Source: Paraburkholderia terricola
Lineage (GTDB): Bacteria; Pseudomonadota; Gammaproteobacteria; Burkholderiales; Burkholderiaceae
NCBI RefSeq assembly: GCF_900142195.1
Contig: NZ_FRAB01000028.1
Location: forward strand, 26,905 to 90,904
DNA: 64,000 nt
Direction of reading: 5' to 3'
Below, one piece after another: positions 19,768 to 29,394 of the stretch (position 1 is the first letter of the stretch; the number at the start of each line of letters is the position of its first letter). A model generated the notes under the pieces. The model saw only the letters and a list, made by a program, of their open reading frames with translations. It ran no database searches and was not told the origin of the DNA. The position numbers and the translations under genes were made by a program.

Positions 19768-20190
19768 ATGGACCGACCTGACGCCGCCAATCCGTTTGGC
19801 GATTTCACCAAAATGCTGGAGCAGTTCAAGCTCCCCGGCTTCGACGTACCCGCCATCATGGAAGCGCGACGCAAGGACGTGGAAGCACTGGTTCAGGCGA
19901 ATCAGACGGCCTTCCAGGGCATGCAGTCGCTCGCGCAGAAACAGGCCGACATGTTGCGCACCACGCTGAGCGAATTGCAGTCGCTGACGGGGCAGTTGTC
20001 CGCCGGCGGCGCGCCGTCGCCGAAAGCGGCGGAGTTGATCCAGCAGAGTCTGCACAAGTCGCTCGCCGACATGCAGCAACTCGCGCAAGCCGCCTATCAG
20101 ACGCAAGCCGAGTCGTATGCGGTGATCGCGAAGCGCGTCGAGGAAAATGTTGCGGAGCTCAAGTCGCTCCTCGAGCAGCAGAAAAAGTAG
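19768..20190 (+). CDS. Phasin family protein (PHA granule-associated)
   Basis: 140 residues from the ATG at 19768, with a strong AAGGAGG about 9 bp upstream. It lacks a signal peptide and is almost wholly amphipathic helix: FGDFTKMLEQFKLPGFDVPAIMEARRKDVEALVQANQTA in the first half is a recognisable phasin signature, followed by LAQKQADMLR and a lysine/glutamine C terminus. Phasins coat polyhydroxyalkanoate granules in the cytoplasm and control their number and size. The gene stands alone and is followed by a good terminator, so it is probably monocistronic. No PHA synthase gene is in the window. Confidence 0.9.
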   Translation: MDRPDAANPFGDFTKMLEQFKLPGFDVPAIMEARRKDVEALVQANQTAFQGMQSLAQKQADMLRTTLSELQSLTGQLSAGGAPSPKAAELIQQSLHKSLADMQQLAQAAYQTQAESYAVIAKRVEENVAELKSLLEQQKK

Positions 20191-20240
20191 CCGGCGCCCG
20201 CGCGTTCGATCGCGTCGACATCGTGAAGAAGGTAAGCCGA

Positions 20241-20276
20241 TGCCGCGGATAACTCCGAGTTGTCCGCGGCATTTTT
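20241..20276 (+). terminator. Rho-independent terminator after the phasin gene
   Basis: Arms TGCCGCGGA/TCCGCGGCA continue inward through a T-G pair and AACT/AGTT to a CCG loop, followed by TTTTT. It is 50 bp after the phasin stop. Confidence 0.9.
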
Positions 20277-20347
20277 ATTGGGCGAAACGATTCATGTCGC
20301 CGCTTTCGTGTCGCATGAAAGGCTTCGCATGAAGGCGTCTCTTTGGC

Positions 20348-21748
20348 CTAGCTGCGCCGCGCTGTCCGCTTGGGCCGTGTTCCCTTGACGGCGGCGGCGT
20401 CTTCCGATTGCAACGGCGGTGCCGCCAGTACGGAAGCTTCGGACACTACCGCTCGATCCGCTGCCTGCACCACGATCGTCGGCGCGACCGGTTCCGCGTT
20501 CGACAGCGGCGTTGCCGGCTGCTTTGCCGAAGGCAATGGCAATGGCAACGGCGCATGCGGCGCGACCGTCCGCACGTCCGTCCGCACCACAGCCTGCGTC
20601 ACCGGCTGCGCAGCAGTTTGCGTCGCGGACGGCGCTGACGGCGGCGTGGCCTTCGTCGGCGGGGCCGCCGCTTCGCGCGGCTGCGACTTGTCGCCGGCCT
20701 CCGCGATCACCCGATGCACGAAGCGCAGCTTTCCCACCACCGGCGCGGCCAGCGTGAACGGGTAGCCATCCGGCATGCCGAGGCTGCGGTTCAGGCTGTT
20801 CAACGCATACGTGAGCGGAAACCAGCGCTTCATCAGATTATCGAAGCTCGCGTCTTCCACCGGCGTGCGGTCGGTCAGGGTCGGTTCGCTCGGGTCGTCG
20901 GGCAGCAACGCGACACCGTATGACGTCGCGGTGTCGAGCACGTCGACGATCAGCATGTAATGCGCCCACGTCTCCGCCCAGTCTTCCCAGGGATGCATCG
21001 TGGCATACGCGCTGATGTACGACGCCTGCCATTCGGCCGGCGCGCCGTCGCGATAGTAGGCGGTGAGCGACTCGCCGTAATCGGCGCGCTCGTCGCCGAA
21101 CAGCTTGCGATACGGCTCGATCCAGCGCGGGTTGTTCTCCACGAGCTGGCTGAAGTAGTAATGGCCCGTCTCGTGACGGAAGTGGCCGAGCAGCGTCCGG
21201 TAAGGCTCGCCCATCGCGCTGCGGATTTTCTCGCGGTAGGCATCGTCGGCTTCGGCGATGTTCAGCGTGATCAGGCCGTTGTCGTGGCCGGTCATCACGC
21301 GCGAACCGTCGTCGCTGTCCTCGAGGAATTCGAAGGCGAGCCCCCGTTCGGGATCGGTCTCGCGCGATTTGACGTCGAGGCCGAGCGCGGCCAGCGTGTA
21401 AAGCAGACGCCGCTTGGCCACCTCCAGCCGATACCAGTAGAGCCGGTTTTCCGGCGCGCTCAGATTCGGAATCGTGCGGGTTAGCTGACAGGCGCGGCAC
21501 AGCGTGTCCGGCGAGTCGGCGGGGATCATCCAGTTGCAGACGTTTTCGACGGCGTAGTTGTGGCACTGGCGGAACAACGCACCTTCGGCGCCCGGATGCA
21601 GACTGCGCCAGCGTCCCTCGCCGGCGTCCTCGAACGCGCTGATCTCGGCCAGTTCAGGCACGTAGCCCAGCAACGCCTCGCAACGTTCGCAGCGAACGTT
21701 TTCGTAGAAGACGAGATGCGAGCAGCGGTTGCAGTGGAAGGTTTTCAT
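20348..21748 (-). CDS. Zinc-ribbon HExxH putative metallopeptidase
   Basis: 466 residues. The N terminus carries a zinc ribbon (C6xxC9 ... C20xxC23), with further cysteine pairs near 71 and 84-87. A zincin motif HETGH is at 192-196 in LLGHFRHETGHYYFSQLVE, with a downstream acidic residue in GDERADYGESL as possible third ligand. This matches the family of cytoplasmic putative zinc-binding metallopeptidases with an N-terminal zinc-ribbon (PF15887). The last 110 residues are Pro/Ala/Thr rich and disordered. The gene diverges from the transglutaminase/ATP-grasp cluster, which fits a peptide-tag processing role, but that is inference. The ribosome site is weak. Confidence 0.82.
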   Translation of the reverse strand: MKTFHCNRCSHLVFYENVRCERCEALLGYVPELAEISAFEDAGEGRWRSLHPGAEGALFRQCHNYAVENVCNWMIPADSPDTLCRACQLTRTIPNLSAPENRLYWYRLEVAKRRLLYTLAALGLDVKSRETDPERGLAFEFLEDSDDGSRVMTGHDNGLITLNIAEADDAYREKIRSAMGEPYRTLLGHFRHETGHYYFSQLVENNPRWIEPYRKLFGDERADYGESLTAYYRDGAPAEWQASYISAYATMHPWEDWAETWAHYMLIVDVLDTATSYGVALLPDDPSEPTLTDRTPVEDASFDNLMKRWFPLTYALNSLNRSLGMPDGYPFTLAAPVVGKLRFVHRVIAEAGDKSQPREAAAPPTKATPPSAPSATQTAAQPVTQAVVRTDVRTVAPHAPLPLPLPSAKQPATPLSNAEPVAPTIVVQAADRAVVSEASVLAAPPLQSEDAAAVKGTRPKRTARRS

Positions 21749-22117
21749 GGGTCGAGCCCGAGTAGTGAGTGGCGGTCATGGTGAGCATGGCGTGCTTTGG
21801 CCGCGGGCGGCGCGCGGCGGCCGCGGCGCTTCTCGAGCGTCGCAATCGTCGTACCGCATTTGCCACAGGTCACTGCTTTAACGCACATTACGTGCATGAT
21901 CGTGCATCGGCGCTGCGCCGCTTTGGTGCGCCGCCTTGTAAAAGGCAGTGGAAAGACGCGCTGTTCGATCGACCGGACGATCGGCGCACGCGGCAAACTT
22001 TGCAGCAGGCTGTCATCCGGAGCAAAGCAGACGGTTCGCGCGGTTTTTCGCGCTTGTTCCACAAACGGCATGAAGCTTGCTTTTTGGCGGGCTGCCATCC
22101 TTCGTCCAGGAGTCCGT
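21749..22117. other. Divergent intergenic region
   Basis: About 370 bp between the zinc metallopeptidase gene and the DUF2126/transglutaminase gene. Reading frames here have no recognisable content. It should contain the promoters of both directions; none was picked with confidence. Confidence 0.4.
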
Positions 22118-25100
22118 GTGTCCATACGCGTCGCGTTGAATCATGTCACACATTACCGCTACGACAGGCTGGTTTCGCTGTCGCCCCAGGTCGTGCGTCT
22201 GAGGCCTGCGCCGCATTGCCGGACCCCCATTCTGTCTTATTCGATGCGGGTCGAGCCGGCCGAGCACTTTATCAACTGGCAGCAGGACGCGTTCGCCAAC
22301 TATCAGGCGCGGCTCGTCTTTCCCGAGAAAACGCGCGAATTCAAGGTGACCGTGGACCTGGTCGCCGAGATGGCCGTCTATAACCCGTTCGATTTCTTTC
22401 TGGAACCATCGGCCGAGCAGTTTCCCTTCGACTATTCGCCCGACCTCGCGTTCGAACTCGCGCCGTACCGCGTCAAGCGCGCGATGACGCCGCGCTTCAG
22501 GGAATTCGTCGCGAGCATCGACCGCACGCCGGCAGGCACCGCCGACTTCCTCGTCGCGCTGAACCAGCGGCTGCAACGCGAGATTCGCTACCTGATCCGC
22601 ATGGAGCCCGGCGTGCAGACGCCCGAGGAGACGCTGGTGAGCGCGGCGGGGTCGTGCCGCGATTCCGGCTGGCTGCTGGTCGAGACGCTCAGGCAACTGG
22701 GGCTGGCGGCGCGCTTCGTGTCCGGCTATTTGCTGCAACTCGCGCCGGACGTCAAATCCATCGACGGCCCGAGCGGCACCGAAGTCGACTTCACCGACCT
22801 GCACGCGTGGTGCGAGGTGTATCTGCCGGGCGCGGGTTGGATCGGGCTCGATCCCACTTCCGGCCTGCTCGCCGGCGAAGGGCACATTCCCGTCGCCTGC
22901 ACGCCCGAGCCCGGCAGCGCCGCGCCGATCTCCGGCGCGGTCGACGAGTCCGAGGTCGAGTTCGAGCACACCATGTCGATCGAACGCGTGCTGGAGACGC
23001 CGCGCGTCACCAAACCGTTCAGCGACGACGTATGGAGCGACGTGCTGAAGATGGGCGCGCAGGTCGACGAACGCCTCGCCGAAATGGACGTGCGCCTGAC
23101 GATGGGCGGCGAGCCGACCTTCGTCTCGGTGCGCGACCGCGACGCCGCCGAATGGAACGCCGACGCGCTCGGCCCGACCAAGCGCAGCTACGCGGTCACG
23201 CTGATGGAGAAGCTGCGCTCGCGCTACGGCGCGAACGGCTTTCTGCATACCGGCCAGGGCAAGTGGTATCCGGGCGAGCAGTTGCCGCGCTGGGCGATGT
23301 CGCTGTACTGGCGCGCCGACGGCGAGCCGTGCTGGCAAGACGCCACGCTGTTCGCCGACGAACGCGAGCCCGGCACCTATACCGCCGACGACGCGAAACG
23401 CTTCCTCGCGCACCTGGCCGCGAAGCTGGAGCTCGACAAGGACTGCATCCACGCCGGTTTCGAGGACGTCTGGTACTACCTGTGGCGCGAGCGCCGCTTG
23501 CCGGTCAACGTCGATCCGCTCGACGCGCGACTCGACGACGAACTGGAGCGCGTGCGTCTGCGGCGCGTATTCGACGCGGGCCTGGGCGGCGCGACCGGCT
23601 ATGTCCTGCCGCTCGCGCGCGAGCGCGACGTGCCGCACGAGCCGCCCCGGTGGGTCACCGGCCGCTGGTTTCTGCGCGACGAGCACATGTTCCTGATTCC
23701 CGGCGACTCGCCGATGGGTTATCGGCTGCCGCTCGACTCGCTGCCGTGGGTGTCGAAAACCGACTATCCGTATCAGCACGCGCACGATCCGTTTGCGCCG
23801 CCGGTGCCGTTGCGTTCGGCCGCGCAGTTGCGCATGCAGTTCGACGGCGACTCCCGCAAGATGACCACCGCCGACGCGCGGCGCGTGGCGGGGTTGTCGT
23901 CATCGGCGGCGGAGTTGTTGAGCGGCATGGCGGGCAGCGGCGCGCTGGGCCATGCAGCCGACGCCGACGCGGCAAACCTGTCGCCGCCCGCGCGCGGCGA
24001 GTCGTCGAAGGACACGGTTCGCACGGCGATCTGCGTCGAGGCGCGCGATCCCAAACGTGCCGCCGGACCGAAGGCCGAAGCCGAGACGTTCGGCAGCGGC
24101 CGCACGCTCCTGCATGTGTTCATGCCGCCGCTCACCGAACTGGACGATTACCTCGAACTGCTCGCCGCGATCGAGGCCACGGCGGCCGAGTTGCGGATGC
24201 AGGTGGTGATCGAAGGCTATCCGCCGCCGCGCGATGCGCGTCTGAAGGTGCTGCAGGTGACGCCGGACCCCGGCGTGATCGAGGTGAACATTCATCCGGC
24301 TTCGAACTGGGAGCAACTGGTCGATCACACCGAGTACCTGTACCAATCCGCCGCCGAAAGCTATCTGAGCAGCGAGAAGTTCATGACCGACGGCCGCCAT
24401 ACCGGAACCGGCGGCGGCAATCACTTCGTGCTCGGCGGCGCGACGCCCGCGGACAGTCCGTTCCTGCGCCGTCCCGATCTGCTCGCGAGCCTGATCGCGT
24501 ACTGGCACAACCATCCTTCGCTGTCGTATCTGTTCTCGGGGCTCTTCATCGGGCCGACCAGCCAGGCGCCGCGTATCGACGAAGCCCGCAACGACCAGGT
24601 GTATGAACTGGAAGTCGCGTTCCGCGAATTGCAGCGGCAGATCGATCTGCTCGGCGGCCGCGACAGCGCGAACCTGCCGGCGTGGATGATCGACCGCTCG
24701 TTGCGCAACATTCTGATCGACGTGACGGGCAACACGCACCGCAGCGAGTTCTGCATCGACAAGCTCTATTCGCCCGATGGCCCGACCGGGCGCCTCGGCC
24801 TGCTCGAATTGCGCGGCTTCGAAATGCCGCCGCACGCGCGCATGAGTCTCGTGCAGCAGTTGCTGCTGCGCGCGCTGGTGGCGCGCTTCTGGCACACGCC
24901 GTACACGCAGCGGCTCACGCGCTGGGGCACCGAACTGCACGACCGCTTCATGCTCGGCACCTTCGTGAAGATGGATTTCGACGACGTGCTCGACGAACTG
25001 AACCGCGCGGGCTTCGCGTTCGACAGCGGCTGGTTCGCGCCGCACTTCGAATTCCGCTTCCCGCTGGTGGGCGAGGCGACGGTGAACGGCGTCTCGCTGA

Positions 25101-25597
25101 CGATCCGCAACGCGCTCGAACCCTGGCACGTGATGGGCGAGGAGGGTTCGCCGGGCGGCACGGTGCGTTACGTGGATTCGTCCGTTGAGCGGCTCGAGGT
25201 GCGCGCGCTTGGTTTGAACGATAACCGCCATGTGCTGACGGTCAACGGCGTGCCGGTTCCGTTGCAACCCACTGGGCGCGTCAGCGAATATGTGGCCGGG
25301 GTGCGCTTTCGCGCGTGGTCGCAGCCATCGGCGCTGCATCCGACCATCGGCGTGGATGCGCCGCTCACGTTCGACCTGGTCGATACATGGAGCGGCCGCT
25401 CGGTCGGCGGATGCCAGTATCATGTCGCTCATCCGGGCGGGCGCAACTACCAGACCTTCCCGGTCAACGCTTACGAGGCGGAAAGCCGGCGGCGTGCGCG
25501 GTTCTTCGCATCGGGGCATACGCCGGGGCCGCTCGCGGTCGATACGCCGCAGCGCAGCCTCGAGTTTCCGTTCACGCTGGACCTGCGCTATTGGTAA
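22118..25597 (+). CDS. Transglutaminase-like / DUF2126 protein
   Basis: 1,159 residues from a GTG at 22118, with AGGAG 5 bp upstream; this gives the N terminus SIRVALNHVTHYRYDRLVSL usual for the family. Frames extending further upstream look non-coding. An N-terminal beta domain (about 1-110) leads into a transglutaminase/protease fold with a complete triad: C180 in SAAGSCRDSG, H229 in DLHAWCEVY and D245 in LDPTSG. The remaining 800 residues are the DUF2126 region, with TMGGEPTFVS near 330. The gene starts a three-gene cluster with a CP-ATP-grasp/alpha-E protein and a second transglutaminase. Such clusters were predicted by Iyer and colleagues (2009) to build or remove peptide-like modifications. 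Substrate unknown. Confidence 0.92.
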   Translation: MSIRVALNHVTHYRYDRLVSLSPQVVRLRPAPHCRTPILSYSMRVEPAEHFINWQQDAFANYQARLVFPEKTREFKVTVDLVAEMAVYNPFDFFLEPSAEQFPFDYSPDLAFELAPYRVKRAMTPRFREFVASIDRTPAGTADFLVALNQRLQREIRYLIRMEPGVQTPEETLVSAAGSCRDSGWLLVETLRQLGLAARFVSGYLLQLAPDVKSIDGPSGTEVDFTDLHAWCEVYLPGAGWIGLDPTSGLLAGEGHIPVACTPEPGSAAPISGAVDESEVEFEHTMSIERVLETPRVTKPFSDDVWSDVLKMGAQVDERLAEMDVRLTMGGEPTFVSVRDRDAAEWNADALGPTKRSYAVTLMEKLRSRYGANGFLHTGQGKWYPGEQLPRWAMSLYWRADGEPCWQDATLFADEREPGTYTADDAKRFLAHLAAKLELDKDCIHAGFEDVWYYLWRERRLPVNVDPLDARLDDELERVRLRRVFDAGLGGATGYVLPLARERDVPHEPPRWVTGRWFLRDEHMFLIPGDSPMGYRLPLDSLPWVSKTDYPYQHAHDPFAPPVPLRSAAQLRMQFDGDSRKMTTADARRVAGLSSSAAELLSGMAGSGALGHAADADAANLSPPARGESSKDTVRTAICVEARDPKRAAGPKAEAETFGSGRTLLHVFMPPLTELDDYLELLAAIEATAAELRMQVVIEGYPPPRDARLKVLQVTPDPGVIEVNIHPASNWEQLVDHTEYLYQSAAESYLSSEKFMTDGRHTGTGGGNHFVLGGATPADSPFLRRPDLLASLIAYWHNHPSLSYLFSGLFIGPTSQAPRIDEARNDQVYELEVAFRELQRQIDLLGGRDSANLPAWMIDRSLRNILIDVTGNTHRSEFCIDKLYSPDGPTGRLGLLELRGFEMPPHARMSLVQQLLLRALVARFWHTPYTQRLTRWGTELHDRFMLGTFVKMDFDDVLDELNRAGFAFDSGWFAPHFEFRFPLVGEATVNGVSLTIRNALEPWHVMGEEGSPGGTVRYVDSSVERLEVRALGLNDNRHVLTVNGVPVPLQPTGRVSEYVAGVRFRAWSQPSALHPTIGVDAPLTFDLVDTWSGRSVGGCQYHVAHPGGRNYQTFPVNAYEAESRRRARFFASGHTPGPLAVDTPQRSLEFPFTLDLRYW

Positions 25598-25661
25598 CCT
25601 GGTAGACTGACACGCCGCGGCATATCCAGCACGCCGCGGCACACTAAAGAACGACACGACC

Positions 25662-28340
25662 TTGGCCTTTCAATCGACTTTTCCCTTCGAAACGTCCGCG
25701 GCGCGCGCGGACGCTTCGTCCTTGCTGCGGCTGTTGCCGGCCCACGAAGGACACTGGGACGAGTTGCGCGACGCGTCGGGCGCCTTGCGCGAACCGTGGC
25801 GGCAGTTCTTCGAGCGGCTGGGCGAAGACGGCATCGCGCGGCTCGACGATCACTGCGCGTCGATCGCGCAGCAGATCCGCGATAACGACATCAGCTACAA
25901 CGTCTACGCGGACAACGGCGAGCCGCGGCCGTGGGCGCTCGATCTGCTGCCGTTCCTGATCAGCGAGGCCGAGTGGGCGCATATGGAGCGCGGCGTGACG
26001 CAGCGCGCGCATCTGCTCAATGCGATCGTCGCCGATATCTATGGGCCGCAGACCTTGCTCGAGCGCGGGCAGTTGCCGCCCGCGCTGGTGTTCGGCCATC
26101 CCGGCTATCTGCGCTCGGTGAAGGGCTATGCGCCGCCCGGCGGGCAATTCCTGCAAGTGGTGGCGGTCGATCTCGCGCGCATGCCCGGCGGCGACTGGAC
26201 CGTGATGGCGCATCGCACCGAAGCGCCCTCCGGGCTCGGCTATGCGCTCGAAAACCGGCTGATCGTGTCGGCGCTGTTCGCCGATCCGTTTCGCGCGATG
26301 CGCGTGAGCCGCCTCGCGCCGACCTATTCGCAACTGATCGCGACGCTCGCGCAGGCGGCCCAGGCCACGATGCGGCACGATCATGACGGCGCCGAGACGT
26401 CGGCGCATATCGCCTTGCTCACGCCGGGGCCGTTCAGCGAAACTTACTTCGAGCACGTGTTTCTCGCGCGTTATCTGGGCGTCACGCTGGTGGAGGGCAA
26501 GGACCTCACGGTGCGCGACGACATGCTCTATCTGAAGACGCTCGCCGGTCTTGAACGCGTGCACGTCGTGCTGCGCCGTCTGGACGACGCGTTCTGCGAC
26601 CCGGTCGAACTGCGCGCCGATTCGAGCATCGGCGTGCCCGGCTTGTTGCAGGTGATGCGCGCGGGCAACGTGATCGTCTCCAACGTGCCGGGCTCGGGCT
26701 TTGTCGAATCGCCGGCCTTGCACGGGTTTCTGCCGGGCATCGCGGAAGTGCTGCTCGACGAGGATCTACTGCTGCCGAGCGTGGCGACCTGGTGGTGCGG
26801 CGAAGAGGCGGCGCGCGAACACGCGTTCGCGCGCCTGGACGAAGCGTTGATCGTGCCGACGTGGCCGCTCGCCGCGCGCGACGCGCCGCCCGGCATCGAG
26901 CACGGCAGGCAGCGGCTTTCGACATGGCGCGAACGTATCGAAGCCATGCCCGACAATTACACGATCCAGCAGTCGCAACGTTTCTCCTGCACGCCGCGTT
27001 ACGAGGAAGGCACCATTGGCCGCCGTCCGTCGGTGTTGCGCGTCTATGCGATCGCCGACGTGAACGGCGGCTGGCACGTGATGCCGGGCGGCTTCACGCG
27101 CATGGCCGCCGAGCGCCAGCCGACGGTCTCGATGCAATACGGCGGCAGCAGTGTCGATACGTGGGTGCTGTCGAGCCAGCCGACCTCGACCTTCACGCTG
27201 CTGCCTTCGCCGATGCAGCCCGCCGATCTCGCGCGCAAGCATCGCACCGTGTCGAGCCGCGCGGCGGAAAACCTCTACTGGGCCGGGCGTTATGGCGAGC
27301 GCGCGGAAAACAACGTGCGGCTGCTGCGGCTGATTCTCGGCTCGCTGGAAGGCAACGACGCCGACGCGATGTTCCCCACGCTCGTCGAGCTCGCGAATTA
27401 CTGCGGGCTCGTGCAGTCCGGCGACATGTTCTCGCCGCATTCGCCGCAAGCTTTCGAGCGCGCGCTGGTCGCGAATCTGAGCGAGAGCACCGGCGCGTCG
27501 AGCATCGGGCAGAACCTGCAGTGTCAGGCGCGCTCGAATGGTGAAGTGCGCGGGCGTTTGTCGAACGATCATTGGCGCACGATTCTCGCGGCGCGCAACG
27601 ACTTTCGCGATGCGTTGCACATGCTGATGCCGGCGCCTGGTTTCAGCGGCGGCGCGTCGCAGGGCAATAGCAACGGGTCTAGCAACGGGTCCGGCAACGG
27701 ACAGGGCAACGGCGGCCTGAATGGCCGCGGCGAACGCTACGATCGTTACGACCGCGTGACGCTGATGAACGCGCTCGAACATCTCTCGGTGCAGTTGTCG
27801 GCGATCAGCGGTGCGCAAGGCGACCGCATGACGCGCGACGAAGCCTGGCGTTTGCTGTTCGTCGGGCGGCACATCGAACGCGTGTCGGCGATGACGTCGT
27901 TTCTCCGCGTGGTCGCCGATAAGGGGCAGCTCGCGACGCCCGCCGGTTTCGATCTGCTGCTGCAATTCTTCGACTGCACGCTGACGTATCGCTCGCTTTA
28001 TCCAGGCCGTTTCGAAGTGCCGGCCCTGCTGGATCTGCTGGTGATCGAGCCGACCAATCCGCGCGGTATCTACGGCGTCTATGAGCGTTTGCGCAAGAAG
28101 CTCGATGAGATCGCGGTGGCGGCGGGCAGCGTGCGGCATCGTCCGTTCGCGGAACTGATGCCGCACGCCGCGTCGCTGCCGACGCTCGAAGCTCTGTGCG
28201 CAACCGATGAAAACGGCGCCTACGTCGAGCTGATTGCGATGTGCGATCAGATCGGCGGTTTTGTCGGCGCCGCCGCGCATGAGATCAGCGCGCGCTATTT
28301 CAGTCACGCGAGTACGGTGGCGTCGCAGGTGTGGTCATGA
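25662..28340 (+). CDS. Circularly permuted ATP-grasp fused to alpha-E domain protein
   Basis: 892 residues from a TTG at 25662; no strong ribosome site is visible, so the start is less certain. The N-terminal half (about 1-490) is the circularly permuted ATP-grasp family, with NDISYNVYADNGEPRPWALD, YALENRLIVS and VSNVPGSGFVESPAL recognisable. The C-terminal half (about 525-890) is the helical alpha-E domain, beginning RAAENLYWAGRYGERAENNV. A Gly/Ser/Asn-rich linker sits at about 664-690 inside the alpha-E part. ATP-grasp enzymes join a carboxylate to an amine using ATP, so this is a likely peptide-bond ligase in the cluster. The two domains are often separate genes; here they are fused. The stop overlaps the next start by 4 bp. 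Confidence 0.9.
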   Translation: MAFQSTFPFETSAARADASSLLRLLPAHEGHWDELRDASGALREPWRQFFERLGEDGIARLDDHCASIAQQIRDNDISYNVYADNGEPRPWALDLLPFLISEAEWAHMERGVTQRAHLLNAIVADIYGPQTLLERGQLPPALVFGHPGYLRSVKGYAPPGGQFLQVVAVDLARMPGGDWTVMAHRTEAPSGLGYALENRLIVSALFADPFRAMRVSRLAPTYSQLIATLAQAAQATMRHDHDGAETSAHIALLTPGPFSETYFEHVFLARYLGVTLVEGKDLTVRDDMLYLKTLAGLERVHVVLRRLDDAFCDPVELRADSSIGVPGLLQVMRAGNVIVSNVPGSGFVESPALHGFLPGIAEVLLDEDLLLPSVATWWCGEEAAREHAFARLDEALIVPTWPLAARDAPPGIEHGRQRLSTWRERIEAMPDNYTIQQSQRFSCTPRYEEGTIGRRPSVLRVYAIADVNGGWHVMPGGFTRMAAERQPTVSMQYGGSSVDTWVLSSQPTSTFTLLPSPMQPADLARKHRTVSSRAAENLYWAGRYGERAENNVRLLRLILGSLEGNDADAMFPTLVELANYCGLVQSGDMFSPHSPQAFERALVANLSESTGASSIGQNLQCQARSNGEVRGRLSNDHWRTILAARNDFRDALHMLMPAPGFSGGASQGNSNGSSNGSGNGQGNGGLNGRGERYDRYDRVTLMNALEHLSVQLSAISGAQGDRMTRDEAWRLLFVGRHIERVSAMTSFLRVVADKGQLATPAGFDLLLQFFDCTLTYRSLYPGRFEVPALLDLLVIEPTNPRGIYGVYERLRKKLDEIAVAAGSVRHRPFAELMPHAASLPTLEALCATDENGAYVELIAMCDQIGGFVGAAAHEISARYFSHASTVASQVWS

Positions 28341-29227
28341 AGCACACGCCGACCGTGCTGTCCGTCTCGCATCGCACGACCTACCATTACTCCACGTATG
28401 TGGAAACGGCGCAGCATCTCGCGACCATCCGGCCGATCGCGTGCGCCTGGCAACGCGTGGTCTCGCACGAGGAACGCATCGAGCCGGAACCGTCGTATCT
28501 GCATAGCCGGATCGACGCGTTCGGCAACGACGTGCTGTACTTCGCGCTCGATGCGCCGCACGAGCGGCTGCAACTCGTCAGCGAAACGACGGTGGCGCTC
28601 ATGCCGCGCTGGACCGATCTCGATCCCGATGCGACGCCGCCTTGGGAAGACGTGGCCGACGCGCTGCGCTTTCGCGTGGGCGGACAGTTCCGGCCCGAGG
28701 TCGAGTTCTGCTTCGCGTCGCCGAATATCGTGCCGCGGCCGTCGCTGCGCGCGTATGCGTTGCCGAGCTTTGCGCCTGGCACGCCGATCGCCGCGGGGGC
28801 GATCGATCTGATGCACCGGATTCACGAAGACTTCGCATACAAACCTTCGGCGACGATGTTCGACACGCCGGCCGAGCGCGCCTTCGAATTGAAGAGCGGC
28901 GTGTGCCAGGATTTCGCGCAGGTGATGATCGGCTGCCTGCGTTCGCTCGGTTTGCCGGCGCGCTATGTGAGCGGTTATCTGCGCAACGATCCGCCGCCGG
29001 GGCAGCCGCGTTTGATCGGCGCGGATGCGTCGCATGCGTGGGTGTCGGTGCATTGTCCCGAGAGCGGCTGGATCGATCTCGACCCCACCAACGACGTGCT
29101 CGCGGATAGGGATCACGTGACGCTCGCGATCGGCCGCGACTACAGCGACGTGTCCTTGCTGCGCGGGATGATTCTCGGCGGCGGCGCGCATCGGGTGGAA
29201 GTGGGCGTGACCGTTCTCGCGCTTTAG
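28337..29227 (+). CDS. Transglutaminase family protein
   Basis: 296 residues from the ATG at 28337, overlapping the TGA of the ATP-grasp/alpha-E gene (ATGA), so translation is coupled. The N-terminal beta domain (SVSHRTTYHYSTYVETAQHL) precedes a transglutaminase core with triad C190 in SGVCQDFAQ, H233 in DASHAWVSV and D249 in LDPTND. No signal peptide is seen, so it is probably cytoplasmic. In the predicted peptide-modification systems this class works as a cysteine protease or amide-forming enzyme on the product of the ATP-grasp enzyme. The direction of chemistry is not determinable from sequence. It ends the operon. Confidence 0.92.
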   Translation: MKHTPTVLSVSHRTTYHYSTYVETAQHLATIRPIACAWQRVVSHEERIEPEPSYLHSRIDAFGNDVLYFALDAPHERLQLVSETTVALMPRWTDLDPDATPPWEDVADALRFRVGGQFRPEVEFCFASPNIVPRPSLRAYALPSFAPGTPIAAGAIDLMHRIHEDFAYKPSATMFDTPAERAFELKSGVCQDFAQVMIGCLRSLGLPARYVSGYLRNDPPPGQPRLIGADASHAWVSVHCPESGWIDLDPTNDVLADRDHVTLAIGRDYSDVSLLRGMILGGGAHRVEVGVTVLAL

Positions 29228-29330
29228 CCTCTCGCCATACTTCATTTCGGTTCGGCAAGCCGCTTGTCCGCCGCTGCGGATTCGCTCGCGTGTGCGCGCA
29301 TGTTCGCCAAAAAACCGCCGCTTGCCGTTT

Positions 29331-29352
29331 TTGCAACACTGCAGTGCTGCAA
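29331..29352. promoter_or_regulatory. 22-bp near-perfect palindrome upstream of the first MarR gene
   Basis: Core CACTGCAGTG with TTGCA and TGCAA flanks; only one symmetrical pair mismatches. It sits just upstream of the -35 element of the predicted marR promoter. Possible additional operator. Confidence 0.5.
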
Positions 29353-29358
29353 TTGAAC

Positions 29359-29387
29359 TTGACGCTGTGCGTATGCACACCTACACT
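29359..29387 (+). promoter_or_regulatory. Promoter with embedded operator of the MarR/Emr locus
   Basis: TTGACG (29359-29364), 17-bp spacer, TACACT (29382-29387). The 12-bp site GTGCGTATGCAC (29367-29378) lies inside the spacer; its inverse GTGCATACGCAC recurs before marR2 and emrA. The start of transcription would be within a few bases of the ATG at 29395, so the message may be leaderless. Confidence 0.65.
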
Positions 29388-29394
29388 GCCGATC

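Noticed and set aside
19489..20106. A minus-strand frame across the hexanucleotide repeat and the phasin gene
   Set aside because: The frame contains a meaningless alternating dipeptide run from the microsatellite and is antisense to the phasin.
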